Of a DNA stretch of 64,000 nt, positions 41,415-50,195 are shown one piece after another. Positions within the stretch are counted from its first letter, which is position 1. Each line of letters starts with the position of its first letter. This DNA comes from Arthrobacter globiformis (GTDB lineage: Bacteria; Actinomycetota; Actinomycetes; Actinomycetales; Micrococcaceae): assembly GCF_030818015.1 (NCBI RefSeq), contig NZ_JAUSZX010000001.1, positions 4,092,001-4,156,000 of the forward strand. The letters run 5' to 3'. The position numbers were made by a program, and so were the translations under genes. Below the pieces are notes generated by a model, which saw only the letters and a program-made list of their open reading frames with translations, searched no databases and was not told where the DNA came from.

Positions 41415-41749
41415 GTCCCCCAAGCGGCTCCCACCTTTTCCCAAGGCCTGAGAGACAGATTTGTCTTACTGAGAACAGGTCAGCTGTCAGGGCAAGATGG
41501 CTGGTCCGATCGCCGGGCCCGGAACGTCCCCCATGCCTTCCGGGTCCGGCGGAAAGGCTTTACGAACGTACGCCAAGGTACCGCCGGGTTTTGGCACGCC
41601 CAAGGTTTTTCCAAGGTTGGCCCGGGAGAATTTTGCTTGCCGGACACTCGCCTGCCGCGCGACAACCGGCATGGCACCGGGAACGGCGGAGCCCTCCCCG
41701 GGCCCGGTGCCTTAACAGCAGCCGGCCTCCCGTCCGGCAGACCAGGGCA
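41415..41749. other. Intergenic with a terminator hairpin
   Basis: No gene seen. GGCACCGGG (41673-41681) and CCCGGTGCC (41703-41711) form a hairpin 39 bases past the stop of the minus-strand membrane protein and probably end it. Confidence 0.45.
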
Positions 41750-42382
41750 TCAGGCCCCGGCCCAGCGGCGGAGCGTGCTGTTGATCAGGCCGATGAGGAC
41801 GGCTGTCCACCAGCAGGCCTGCGAAATGCTCAGCGCGACCATCAGCCTGAGCCGCAGCCGGCGGCCGAGTTCGCCGAAACGGGTATGTGCGGGCAGGGCT
41901 AGCAGCTGGTGCATGGCAGGCGCGATGCTAAGGCCATTGAGCATGAGCACCAGGACACAGGCGAGCTTGATGACGGTGACCGGATTAGTCAGGTCGGGGT
42001 CGATCAGGGCGCCCGAAACCAGCAGCAGGGCCAGCCCGCCCCAGATCAGCGGCTTCGCGGCGGCCTCCAGCTTCCCGGACTCGTGCATCTGCACCTTGCC
42101 CAGCAGCCACAGCAGACCCAGCCAGTCGACAACCAGGATGGCGCCAAAGGAAAGCACCAGGGCAAGGATGTGCACGGCGAGTCCGATCCGGTGCAGTTCC
42201 GGACCGCAGTCAACGAAGTGACCCACGAGCAGCGAAGCCGTCCATCCCCCCGCACACAAAGCGCCGAGCAGAACCAACCGGATCCGCTGGCCTTTCCGGC
42301 CGGCCGGGGCATGGCTGGTCTGCGGTTCGTGAATGGACTGCCGTGCGCCGGGCGGTGCCGGGGCAGGTGCTGCTGGGGACAT
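41750..42382 (-). CDS. Membrane protein, unknown
   Basis: A 210-residue protein with a Pro/Ala-rich cytoplasmic N-terminus and five hydrophobic spans (LVLLGALCAGGWTASLLVGHF; ILALVLSFGAILVVDWLGLLW; LIWGGLALLLVSGALIDPDL; VIKLACVLVLMLNGLSIAPA; SISQACWWTAVLIGLI). The fold recalls CopD/DUF2269-type proteins, but I cannot name it with confidence. Confidence 0.65.
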   Translation of the reverse strand: MSPAAPAPAPPGARQSIHEPQTSHAPAGRKGQRIRLVLLGALCAGGWTASLLVGHFVDCGPELHRIGLAVHILALVLSFGAILVVDWLGLLWLLGKVQMHESGKLEAAAKPLIWGGLALLLVSGALIDPDLTNPVTVIKLACVLVLMLNGLSIAPAMHQLLALPAHTRFGELGRRLRLRLMVALSISQACWWTAVLIGLINSTLRRWAGA

Positions 42383-42853
42383 GCTGCTGCCTTTCAGGGA
42401 CGCCGACGTAGCCGCCGGCGGGTGCGGCCGTGCTGCAATACACGGGCGCCATGCAGGGGAGAGTGATGGTGCTAGTTAGGTAAACCCAAATCGGGAGATT
42501 ACAGCCAGCGATCGGAATTAGGCAAACAAAACGTTCGCTAATTTCTCCACCGCTTGTTCTAAGTCGTGCGCCCCTCGGCTCCATGCGTTTCACGATGGAG
42601 CAGCGCCCTACCCGTTGGCGGCGATGTACCCGGGCGGTGTTGTGCAGGCGGCGCCGGATCACACGGCCGGGCACTAGGATCCGTTGGCTTCCTGGCCCAA
42701 CTGACTCGCAGTTAATGTCGTTTGGAAGGGTCAAAACGACAATAACTGCGAGTTTGTTGGGCCTTCGCCCCTTGGGTCATGACGGCGGCCGCGGGTCTGT
42801 TCCGGAGCGGGTGTGGAACAATCGAAGAGCCCTTTGAAAGGAGCCCTTCACCC
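42383..42853. other. Intergenic, AT-rich promoter part plus palindromic repeat
   Basis: The part 42465-42560 is AT-rich and probably contains the promoter of the minus-strand gene. The part 42694-42763 is a palindromic repeat listed separately. No gene seen. Confidence 0.5.
42694..42763. repeat. REP-like palindrome, copy A
   Basis: Outer arms GGCCCAAC and GTTGGGCC, inner arms ACTCGCAGTTAATGTCGTTT and its complement with one mismatch in 20, around a 10-base centre GGAAGGGTCA. A second copy is at 50018-50066 and a diverged variant at 45465-45530. Confidence 0.75.
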
Positions 42854-45460
42854 ATGCGGCAGCCGGACCAGGGACGACGGGTACCCTCCGGCTACCGGAC
42901 GCCCGCGGGGTGGGCCCGGGTGCTGCGCGGCTCCCCCGCCACCCTCGCCTTCGTCGTTCTCTTCTGGGCCGCCGGCGCACTGTCCGCCAGTCTCCGCTCC
43001 GGGCCGTCGTCGTTTCTTCTGCCGCACGCCGCGGCCACCCCACACTCGGTACCGGACCACTGGTATGCCCTGCTGCTCTCCGCGTTCTGGGAGCGGGACC
43101 TGGCGGGATATGCGGTGGGCACGCTCGTGGTACTGCTGGCCGGGCTACCGCTGGAACGCCGTGTTGGATCCCTGAAGTTCGCTGCGGCGGCGCTGGCCGG
43201 GCACGTGCTGGGGATCGTGGCGACGCTCGGGTTCCTCGCCGCGGCCCGCGGCCTGATGGGGAGCTGGGTCCGGGACCTGAGCGGGCACTTCTTCCTGGGG
43301 CCGAGCGCCCTGGCCTGCGCGGCTGCGATGGCCGCAACGGCAGCCCTCACCACACTGTGGCGGCGCCGGATCCGCGTGGTTCTCCTGGCCGTGTTGCTGC
43401 TGTTTGCGATGTATGCCGGAGGCTTCGAGGACCTGGTCCGGCTCGGCGCGGCCGCGGCAGGAGGGCTGCTGGGTCCAGTGCTGCTGGGCCGGCGCCCGCG
43501 CTTCGGCAGGCCCGCCGTCTCCCGGCACGAGGCCCGGATTCTAGTGGCCCTGCTCCTGACGGTCGCGGCGATCGGTCCGGTGATCGCGGGACTGGCGCCG
43601 CACGCCGTCGGACCTCTTTCTGTGCTGAAGTTCCTGTTCACCAACATCCAGCCGGTGGACCCCGCGGCGCTGCAGGCGTCCTGTTCCCGGCCCGCCGATC
43701 TCAGGGACTGCGCGGCCGCGCAGCTGCAACTGCGGGCCGGGGCGGGCGGAATCTTCATGGCCATCCTGCCGTCATTCCTGCTGCTCCTGTTCGCGGACGG
43801 CCTGCGGCGCGGACGGCGGTTCGCCTGGGTTGGCGCGCTCTTTATCCAGGCGACGCTGTCACTGCTGGCCGCCGTCACCATCGCCGGCGTCCTGCTGCCG
43901 CCGCCTGGTCCAGGTCTGCCCGCCCGCGAGGGAGTGGGCGGGATCGAGCTGTCGGGTTATTCCCACCCGCTCAGCCTGGTGCTGCCAATGCTCCTGCCCG
44001 TCTTCCTTACGGTGCTCCTGCTGGCGGCCCGGAACCTGTTCCCGGTGCGCGCGCCGCGCGGAACGTACCCGCGACTGGCGCGCCGGATGGTGGTTGCCCT
44101 GGTTCTGCTGGGCCTTCTGTATCTGGGCCTGGGACTCGCCCTGGCCGACGGATTCACACCCGTGCCCGGGCTGCTTCAGCTTCTGGCCGACGTTCCGGAC
44201 AGGTTCCTGCCCCTCGGCTTCCTGGTGGACCGCTCACCGGCGTTCTTCCCCGAAAGCACCGCCGCCGTCGTGCTTTACGAAAGTATCGGCGTCGTGTTCT
44301 GGGCGTGGACCGGGCTCCTGCTGCTCCGGACGTTCCTGCGTCCGGCCCACGGCCGGCACAGCGCGGACGAGGAGCGGGCGCGGCGCATCCTAAAGTCGCA
44401 CGGCGGCGGTTCGCTCTCCTGGATGACGACGTGGAGCGGGAACAGCTACTGGTTCTCCGGTTCAAGCTTCATCGCGTACCGCGTGCGCAGCGGGGTGGCC
44501 GTGGCGCTGGGGCCGCCCGTGGGTCCGCGGGCAGACCGGGAAGCAGCGTTCACGGAGTTCGCCCGGCACTGCAGGTTCAGCGGGTGGACGCCGTGCTACT
44601 ACTTTGTGTCCGAGGAACTCCGCGGCCTCGCCCAATCGCTGGGCTGGGGCTCGGTGCAGGTGGCGCAGGAAACCGTGCTGCGCCTGGACGAGGTGTCCTT
44701 CCGGGGCAAGAAGTTCCAGGACATCCGCACCGCGCTGAACCGGGCCGCCAAGGCTGGCATCCGCGCCGAATGGACCACGTTTGCCCGGGCGCCGATCGCG
44801 GTGCAGGCCCAGATCGAAGCGATTTCCGAGGAGTGGGTGGCGGACAAGAAGGTCCCGGAGATGGGCTTCACGCTGGGCAGCCTGGATGAGCTGGACGACC
44901 CCGAGGTCCGCTGCCTGCTGGCTATCGATTCCGAGCACACCGTCCATGCGGTCGCGTCGTGGCTGCCGGTGTACCGGAACGGATACGTGGTCGGTTGGAC
45001 CCTCGATTTCATGCGGCGGCGCGGCGACGGTTTCCGTGCGAGCATTGACTTCCTCATCGCCTCCGCCGCACTGAGCCTGCAGGACGAGGGATGCGAATTC
45101 ATGAGCCTGTCGGGGGCGCCGCTGGCACGGGTGCCGTCTTCCTCACTTGCGGGTGGGGTCTCGGCTGGTCCCGTCCCTGGTTCCTCCGCCGGTTCTGGCG
45201 CGCCTGCCGTTGCCGACGCGAACGGCGGCTTGGACCGGATGCTCGACTGGCTCGGGGCAGCCTTGGAACCCGTCTACGGCTTCCGTTCCCTGCTGGCATT
45301 CAAGGCGAAATTCAAACCGGACTACGCACCTATGTACCTGCTCTACCCCGACGCAGCCGCCCTGCCCGCGATCGCCAACGCCATCACCCGCGCTTACCTG
45401 CCTTCGATCAACCTCGGCCAGGGCCTGACCCTGGTGCGCGGCCTCCTCACCCGCCGCTGA
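42854..45460 (+). CDS. mprF: MprF-like phosphatidylglycerol lysyltransferase-type protein
   Basis: An 868-residue protein. Residues 1 to about 230 form a rhomboid-like membrane module (GYAVGTLVVLLAGLPLERRVG, GHVLGIVATLGF), 250-500 add further spans, and the last 350 residues form the cytoplasmic DUF2156 aminoacyl-transferase domain (WSGNSYWFSGSSFIAYRVR, FHYF-like CYYFVSEEL, KKFQDIRTALNRAAKAGI, YVVGWTLDFMRR, EGCEFMSLSGAPLAR, YGFRSLLAFKAKFKPDY). Such proteins modify phosphatidylglycerol with Lys or Ala and raise resistance to cationic peptides. ATG 42854 has AAGGAG 11 bases before it; the frame is open to 42779. Confidence 0.88.
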   Translation: MRQPDQGRRVPSGYRTPAGWARVLRGSPATLAFVVLFWAAGALSASLRSGPSSFLLPHAAATPHSVPDHWYALLLSAFWERDLAGYAVGTLVVLLAGLPLERRVGSLKFAAAALAGHVLGIVATLGFLAAARGLMGSWVRDLSGHFFLGPSALACAAAMAATAALTTLWRRRIRVVLLAVLLLFAMYAGGFEDLVRLGAAAAGGLLGPVLLGRRPRFGRPAVSRHEARILVALLLTVAAIGPVIAGLAPHAVGPLSVLKFLFTNIQPVDPAALQASCSRPADLRDCAAAQLQLRAGAGGIFMAILPSFLLLLFADGLRRGRRFAWVGALFIQATLSLLAAVTIAGVLLPPPGPGLPAREGVGGIELSGYSHPLSLVLPMLLPVFLTVLLLAARNLFPVRAPRGTYPRLARRMVVALVLLGLLYLGLGLALADGFTPVPGLLQLLADVPDRFLPLGFLVDRSPAFFPESTAAVVLYESIGVVFWAWTGLLLLRTFLRPAHGRHSADEERARRILKSHGGGSLSWMTTWSGNSYWFSGSSFIAYRVRSGVAVALGPPVGPRADREAAFTEFARHCRFSGWTPCYYFVSEELRGLAQSLGWGSVQVAQETVLRLDEVSFRGKKFQDIRTALNRAAKAGIRAEWTTFARAPIAVQAQIEAISEEWVADKKVPEMGFTLGSLDELDDPEVRCLLAIDSEHTVHAVASWLPVYRNGYVVGWTLDFMRRRGDGFRASIDFLIASAALSLQDEGCEFMSLSGAPLARVPSSSLAGGVSAGPVPGSSAGSGAPAVADANGGLDRMLDWLGAALEPVYGFRSLLAFKAKFKPDYAPMYLLYPDAAALPAIANAITRAYLPSINLGQGLTLVRGLLTRR

Positions 45461-45464
45461 CCCA

Positions 45465-45530
45465 CCCAACTGGGTAGCAGCTCAGGGCGTTCCCAGCGCT
45501 GAGAAGGCCGTGAGCTGCGACTTACCTGGG
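45465..45530. repeat. REP-like palindrome, diverged variant
   Basis: CCCAACTGGGTAGCAGCTCA on the left pairs imperfectly with TGAGCTGCGACTTACCTGGG on the right. The CCCAACTG...GCAG...CGTT pattern aligns with copy A. It separates the convergent mprF-like and SDR genes. Confidence 0.55.
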
Positions 45531-45544
45531 CCGGGAGGCGCGAG

Positions 45545-46279
45545 CTACCTGAGCGCGAACCCGGTGTACCTTTCCAGCGCTTCGAGCAGCTCAGACTGGA
45601 ACGCCGGGTCTGTCACGGCCGGATGGGGCTCCCTGCGCTGCTGATGGAACCAATAGCCTCCGGACACGCGGTCCTCGCCGGCCTCCCGGGTGGCGAGCCA
45701 CACCTGCGTGACGTGCCCCAGCTCCAGGTCGTCCGGCGCGCCGCTTCCGCCCATCCGGGTTGGTACCCAGCCCGGATCCACCGCGTTGCTTTGGACGTCA
45801 GGCCAGCGATTGGCCAGCGCTGCTGAGAGCGCGGTGACGTACAGCTTGCTGTCCGAGTAGGCTCCCGGCCGCCCGCCCGCGTCCGCCCACTCGATTCCGT
45901 CCAAGCGGGTTGAACCGGAACGGTGCATGCCGCTGCTGATGTACACAAGCCGGCGCGGCCGAGCCATAAGCGCGGTCAGAATGTAGGGCGCAATGGTGTT
46001 CACCGAAAGGATCTGGCCGCCGCTGTACACCCCGGCGTTATGGATGACGGCATCGAACGGGCCGTACTGGTCTGCCTGTTCCGCCACCCGCACCGTCTCG
46101 CCGAGGTCGGCCAAATTTCCGACGACGGCGCCGACGGCCTTCTCCCGCACCGCACCAGCCGCTCCGAGGCGGGACTCGTTCCTGGCGTGCAGGACCACTT
46201 CATGGCCCTGCTGCATCAGCGCCCTGGCGGCGTTCAGCCCCAGTCCTCCGGCCGAACCGGTGATGAATATCCTCGCCAC
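45545..46279 (-). CDS. Short-chain dehydrogenase/reductase
   Basis: A 244-residue SDR enzyme. TGSAGGLGLNAARAL (cofactor site), HNAGV (NAG), SSGMH with the catalytic Ser, and YSDSKLYV (YxxxK) are present. Substrate unknown. Start GTG 46279 follows CGGAG; the frame is open to 46315. It is divergent from an XRE-family regulator, which often controls such oxidoreductases in actinobacteria. Confidence 0.88.
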   Translation of the reverse strand: MARIFITGSAGGLGLNAARALMQQGHEVVLHARNESRLGAAGAVREKAVGAVVGNLADLGETVRVAEQADQYGPFDAVIHNAGVYSGGQILSVNTIAPYILTALMARPRRLVYISSGMHRSGSTRLDGIEWADAGGRPGAYSDSKLYVTALSAALANRWPDVQSNAVDPGWVPTRMGGSGAPDDLELGHVTQVWLATREAGEDRVSGGYWFHQQRREPHPAVTDPAFQSELLEALERYTGFALR

Positions 46280-46415
46280 TGCGCGTGCTCCGTTCCCGCT
46301 ACTCCGTGCCGCCACCCGGGCAGCCCGCCTGATTCACAGTAAACGGGGCATCCCGCGTCTGGCAGGCCCTGACAGGGACTCCCACAGTCTTCACAGTGTC
46401 CGTACCGTGGTGGAT

Positions 46416-47393
46416 ATGAACAACCGGAACGAGATACGGGAGTTCCTTGCCTCCCGGCGAGCGAAGCTCACTCCAGAGCAGGCGGGGTTGCCGGACCTCG
46501 GCGGCGTGCGGCGCGTGCCCGGCCTGCGCCGTGGAGAAGTGGCCATGCTGGCCGGCATGAGCGTGGAGTACTACACACGCGTGGAGCGCGGAAGCCTGGC
46601 CGGGGTCTCCGACTCCGTCCTGGAGGCCATCGCACGCGCCCTTCAGCTGAACGAGGCAGAGCACGAGCACCTGTTCAACCTCGCCCGGGCTGCCGGGCCC
46701 GCTGCCCGACGGCGGAGGCAGCCCGCGCAGGCGATCCACCCGAGCGTCCAGCTCATCCTCGACGGCCTGACCGGCATCCCGGCATTCGTCCAGAACGCCC
46801 ATCTGGACATCGTTGCCGCCAATGACCTTGCCCGCGCCTTGTACTCGCCAGCTTTTGAGGACCCGGCACGGCCCGTGAATTTCGCCCGGTTCGCGTTCCT
46901 CAACAGTCGTTCCGAACGCCTATACGCGGACTGGAACATGGCGGCCGACACGAGTGTGGCGCTGCTGCACGCCGAAGCCGGCCGCGACCCGTTCAACAAA
47001 ACCCTGTCGGACCTCATCGGGGAACTATCCACCCGCAGTGAGGAATTTCGCAGGCGCTGGGCGCAGCGGAATGTCCGGCTGCACCGCACGGGTGCAAAAA
47101 CATTCCAGCACCCGGCCGTCGGCCAGCTCGATCTGCACTTCAACGGGCTGGAGCTGACGGCCACACCAGGCCTCACCATGTTCACGTACACGGCCGAACC
47201 GGGCTCGCCGTCCGAGGACGGTTTGCGGTTGCTGGCCAGCTGGGCTGCAACCGCCGCAGCATCCGATCCCCGCGAAGGCGCCGCGACTCCCGAAGGCACA
47301 GCGCTGTCCCAGGGCACAGCGCAAGGCGGCACCACCGCCGTCGGCCTTCATGCGGAACGCGTCGGTCAGCCTGACCGCAACCGCAAAGCCTGA
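46416..47393 (+). CDS. XRE-family regulator with MmyB-like ligand domain
   Basis: A 325-residue regulator. The helix-turn-helix is at residues 5-75 (REFLASRRAKLTPEQAGLP, RRVPGLRRGEVAMLAGMSVEYYTRVERG), followed by an MmyB-type PAS-like domain (DIVAANDLARALYSP, NFARFAFL). The last 50 residues are low-complexity Ala/Gly/Thr. TACCGT lies 7 bases before the ATG and no ribosome binding site is seen, so it is probably leaderless. Likely regulates the divergent SDR gene. Confidence 0.88.
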   Translation: MNNRNEIREFLASRRAKLTPEQAGLPDLGGVRRVPGLRRGEVAMLAGMSVEYYTRVERGSLAGVSDSVLEAIARALQLNEAEHEHLFNLARAAGPAARRRRQPAQAIHPSVQLILDGLTGIPAFVQNAHLDIVAANDLARALYSPAFEDPARPVNFARFAFLNSRSERLYADWNMAADTSVALLHAEAGRDPFNKTLSDLIGELSTRSEEFRRRWAQRNVRLHRTGAKTFQHPAVGQLDLHFNGLELTATPGLTMFTYTAEPGSPSEDGLRLLASWAATAAASDPREGAATPEGTALSQGTAQGGTTAVGLHAERVGQPDRNRKA

Positions 47394-47526
47394 GCCCAAA
47401 CCAACCCAACCAGTCCCACCACAACAGCCATTCCCGTGCTGTGCGCCACAAACGGGAAGAGACTTGGGGGTCCCTGTGGTTACCCCTTACAGCAGGGTCT
47501 GCCTCACGCCACGGCGATGGGGTTAA

Positions 47527-47561
47527 GTAGATGAAAGAAACGGTCCATCGCTTTCATCTAC
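47527..47561 (+). promoter_or_regulatory. Inverted repeat before alcohol dehydrogenase gene
   Basis: GTAGATGAAAG and CTTTCATCTAC, 11-base perfect arms with a 13-base centre, ending 36 bases before the adh start. Could be a repressor operator or a leader hairpin. Confidence 0.55.
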
Positions 47562-47597
47562 GGCCCGTTCCAACCCACACCGACACATAGGAGAACT

Positions 47598-48638
47598 ATG
47601 CCTACCGTCAACGCCTACGCCGCGCCCTCCGCTTCCGAGGACCTCATCCCCACCACCATCGAACGCCGCGACGTCGGCCCGCACGACGTCCTCATCGAAA
47701 TCAAGTTCGCCGGCATCTGCCACTCCGACATCCACACCGTCCGCGGCGACTGGGGCCCGCAGCAGTACCCGCTCGCACCCGGCCACGAAATCGCCGGGAT
47801 CGTCACCGAGGTCGGTTCCGAAGTGACCCGCCACAAGGTCGGCGACCGGGTGGGCGTCGGCTGCATGGTCAACTCCTGCAAGGAGTGCGCCAACTGCCTG
47901 GCCGGCGAGGAACAGTACTGCCTCAAGGGAATGGTCGGCACGTACGGAGCGGTTGACCGCGACGGCACCATCACCCAGGGCGGCTACTCCACCCACGTCG
48001 TGGTCACCGAGGAATTCGTCGTCACCATCCCGGACGGCATCGAGCTCGACGTCGCCGCTCCCCTTTTGTGCGCGGGCATCACCACCTATTCCCCGCTGAA
48101 GCGCCGCGGCGCCGGCCCCGGTAAGAAGGTCGCCATCGTCGGCCTCGGCGGACTGGGCCACATGGCCGTCAAACTCGCCCACGCCATGGGCGCCGAGGTC
48201 ACCGTCCTGTCCCAGTCCCTCAAGAAGCAGGAAGACGGCCTGCGCCTCGGCGCGGACCACTACTACGCCACGAGCGACGCCGGCACGTTCGAAGCGCTCG
48301 CCGGCAGCTTCGACCTGATCATCAACACGGTCAGCGCCTCGATCGACATCAGCTCCTACCTGCAGCTGCTGTCCCTCGACGGCACCCTGGTCAACGTCGG
48401 TGCCCCGGCCGAGCCGCTCCCGGTCAACGCGTTTGCGCTCATCGGCGGACGCCGCGCCTTCGCCGGTTCCATGATCGGCGGCATCCGCGAAACCCAGGAA
48501 ATGCTCGACTTCTGCGCCGAGCACGGCATCGGCGCCGAGATCGAGGTCATCCCGGCCGACAAGATCAACGAAGCCTACGAACGCGTCCTCGCCTCGGACG
48601 TGCGCTACCGCTTCGTGATTGACACTGCCACGCTCTAA
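47598..48638 (+). CDS. Zinc-dependent alcohol dehydrogenase, YahK/CAD type
   Basis: A 346-residue medium-chain NADP-dependent alcohol/aldehyde reductase. Catalytic zinc ligands are in [11 protein letters not shown] and GHEIAG; the structural zinc site is [15 protein letters not shown]; the cofactor motif is [20 protein letters not shown]. The order and spacing match YahK and cinnamyl-type reductases that detoxify aldehydes. TAGGAG precedes the ATG by 5 bases. A hairpin follows. Confidence 0.93.
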   Translation: MPTVNAYAAPSASEDLIPTTIERRDVGPHDVLIEIKFAGICHSDIHTVRGDWGPQQYPLAPGHEIAGIVTEVGSEVTRHKVGDRVGVGCMVNSCKECANCLAGEEQYCLKGMVGTYGAVDRDGTITQGGYSTHVVVTEEFVVTIPDGIELDVAAPLLCAGITTYSPLKRRGAGPGKKVAIVGLGGLGHMAVKLAHAMGAEVTVLSQSLKKQEDGLRLGADHYYATSDAGTFEALAGSFDLIINTVSASIDISSYLQLLSLDGTLVNVGAPAEPLPVNAFALIGGRRAFAGSMIGGIRETQEMLDFCAEHGIGAEIEVIPADKINEAYERVLASDVRYRFVIDTATL

Positions 48639-48651
48639 GGCGATAGACGCT

Positions 48652-48691
48652 CGACGGCGGGCCGGTCCCTTAAGGGGCCGGCCCGCCGTCG
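48652..48691 (+). terminator. Terminator after adh
   Basis: Perfect 14-base stem CGACGGCGGGCCGG with a 12-base loop, 13 bases after the adh stop. Confidence 0.6.
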
Positions 48692-48751
48692 GCCGTTCCA
48701 ACCCGGGGCAACGGACAGGCGAAACCAATTACGAAACTTTCAGGAAGATAC

Positions 48752-50017
48752 GTGACCCAAGAACATTCCGGCTCCGGCACCCCGACGCAGGCCCCATCAG
48801 GCCAGTCCGCCATCCTGCCGGCCCGCACCTCAAGGATCCCGCGGGCCGGCCTGCTCATCCTGGCCATGGCCGGGTTCACAGCCGTCACCACCGAACTCCT
48901 GCCGTCGGGGCTGCTTCCGCAGATCAGCCGCGAGCTGGGCGTGGAGGAATCGGCTGTCGGCTCGCTGACTGCTGCCTATGCCGCCGTCATCGTCATCACA
49001 GCGCTTCCCCTGTCCAGGCTGCTCGGTGGGCGGATGCCCCGCAAGACCCTGCTGATCGTGACCGTGCTGGCCTTCGCGCTGAGCAACGTGCTGCTGGCCG
49101 CCAGTCCGAACCTGGGCCTGGCCATCGCCGCCAGGCTCCTCGGCGGCGTGGCCCACGGCCTGCTCTGGTCCAGCATGGCCCCGTACGTTGCGAGGATCGT
49201 GCCGGCTCATTCTGTGGGCAAGGCGATGGCCATCGTGTTCAGCGGCAACAGCATCGCCCTGGCCGTGGGTGCCCCGCTCGGCACGGTGATGGGGTCTGTG
49301 CTCTCTTGGCGCACGTCCTTCCTTGTCCTGGCCGGGATCGCTGCGCTTCTCGCGCTGCTGGCCGTTCGCTTGCTGCCTCCGGCTTCCGACGCCGACCGGG
49401 ACTCGGCACCGTCGCTGCGCGCGGCCATGGCACTGCCCGGGGTCATCGCCGTCGCGACCGCCTGGCCGCTGCTGCTCCTGGGGCACTTCGCCCTGTTCAC
49501 CTACATCGCCCCGTTCCTCCTGGCCGCGGGCCTGCCCAGCACCGCCACCGGCATCTCGCTGTCCGTCATCGGCGTCGCCAGCCTGGTGGGCATCTGGATT
49601 GCCGGCCTCACGGCGGACGCCCGTCCCCGGGGATCCATCCTGACCGGCGTGGCACTGCTCCTGACCAGCTTCGCCCTCCTGCCTGCACTCGGCGGCACGT
49701 GGACCGGCAGCCTCGCACTCCTGACCCTCTGGGGCATCACCTTCGGAGCCACCGGCATTTACAACCAGGCGGCAATCCTCCGCGCGGGCGGGGAGCACAA
49801 GGACGCGGCCAACGGACTGGCCGTGGTGACCATCCAGCTGGGCATCGCCGTCGGGGCCGCGTACGGTGCGCTCGCCCTCAACACCGTCGGCGCGCTTTTC
49901 GTGCCCCTGGCTGCGGCCGTTCCCCTGGCTGTAGCGCTGGTGATCATCTTCGCCAGCCGCCACCGCGGGTACCCGGCGGGTCCCCGCGAAGTGCGGTTGT
50001 CCCGTTCACCCAAGTAA
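48752..50017 (+). CDS. MFS transporter, DHA1 type
   Basis: A 421-residue, 12-span exporter. GFTAVTTELLPSGLLPQIS at the first span and LSRLLGGRMPRKTLLI (motif A) place it with the AraJ/YdeA/Cmx group that exports sugars, arabinose-like compounds or drugs such as chloramphenicol. Start GTG 48752 with AGGAAG. Substrate unknown. It may be co-transcribed with adh only if the hairpin is read through. Confidence 0.88.
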   Translation: MTQEHSGSGTPTQAPSGQSAILPARTSRIPRAGLLILAMAGFTAVTTELLPSGLLPQISRELGVEESAVGSLTAAYAAVIVITALPLSRLLGGRMPRKTLLIVTVLAFALSNVLLAASPNLGLAIAARLLGGVAHGLLWSSMAPYVARIVPAHSVGKAMAIVFSGNSIALAVGAPLGTVMGSVLSWRTSFLVLAGIAALLALLAVRLLPPASDADRDSAPSLRAAMALPGVIAVATAWPLLLLGHFALFTYIAPFLLAAGLPSTATGISLSVIGVASLVGIWIAGLTADARPRGSILTGVALLLTSFALLPALGGTWTGSLALLTLWGITFGATGIYNQAAILRAGGEHKDAANGLAVVTIQLGIAVGAAYGALALNTVGALFVPLAAAVPLAVALVIIFASRHRGYPAGPREVRLSRSPK

Positions 50018-50066
50018 CTCGCAGTTGTTGTCGTTTTGAAGGCTGAAAACGACAGCAACTGCCAGC
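50018..50066. repeat. REP-like palindrome, copy B
   Basis: CTCGCAGTTGTTGTCGTTTT pairs with AAAACGACAGCAACTGCCAG with two mismatches in 20, around GAAGGCTG. It begins directly after the stop of the MFS gene and may act as its terminator. Same family as 42694-42763. Confidence 0.75.
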
Positions 50067-50195
50067 CAGTTGGCCGTCCCGGGGCTCGTGCGGACTCTTG
50101 CGCGAAAGCTGTGGCTACAGTGCCTTCTTCTTGAGGCTGGGGCTGCATCATCCTTCAACAGGATGGCACGAACACCAGCACGACGAGGAGGTCCG

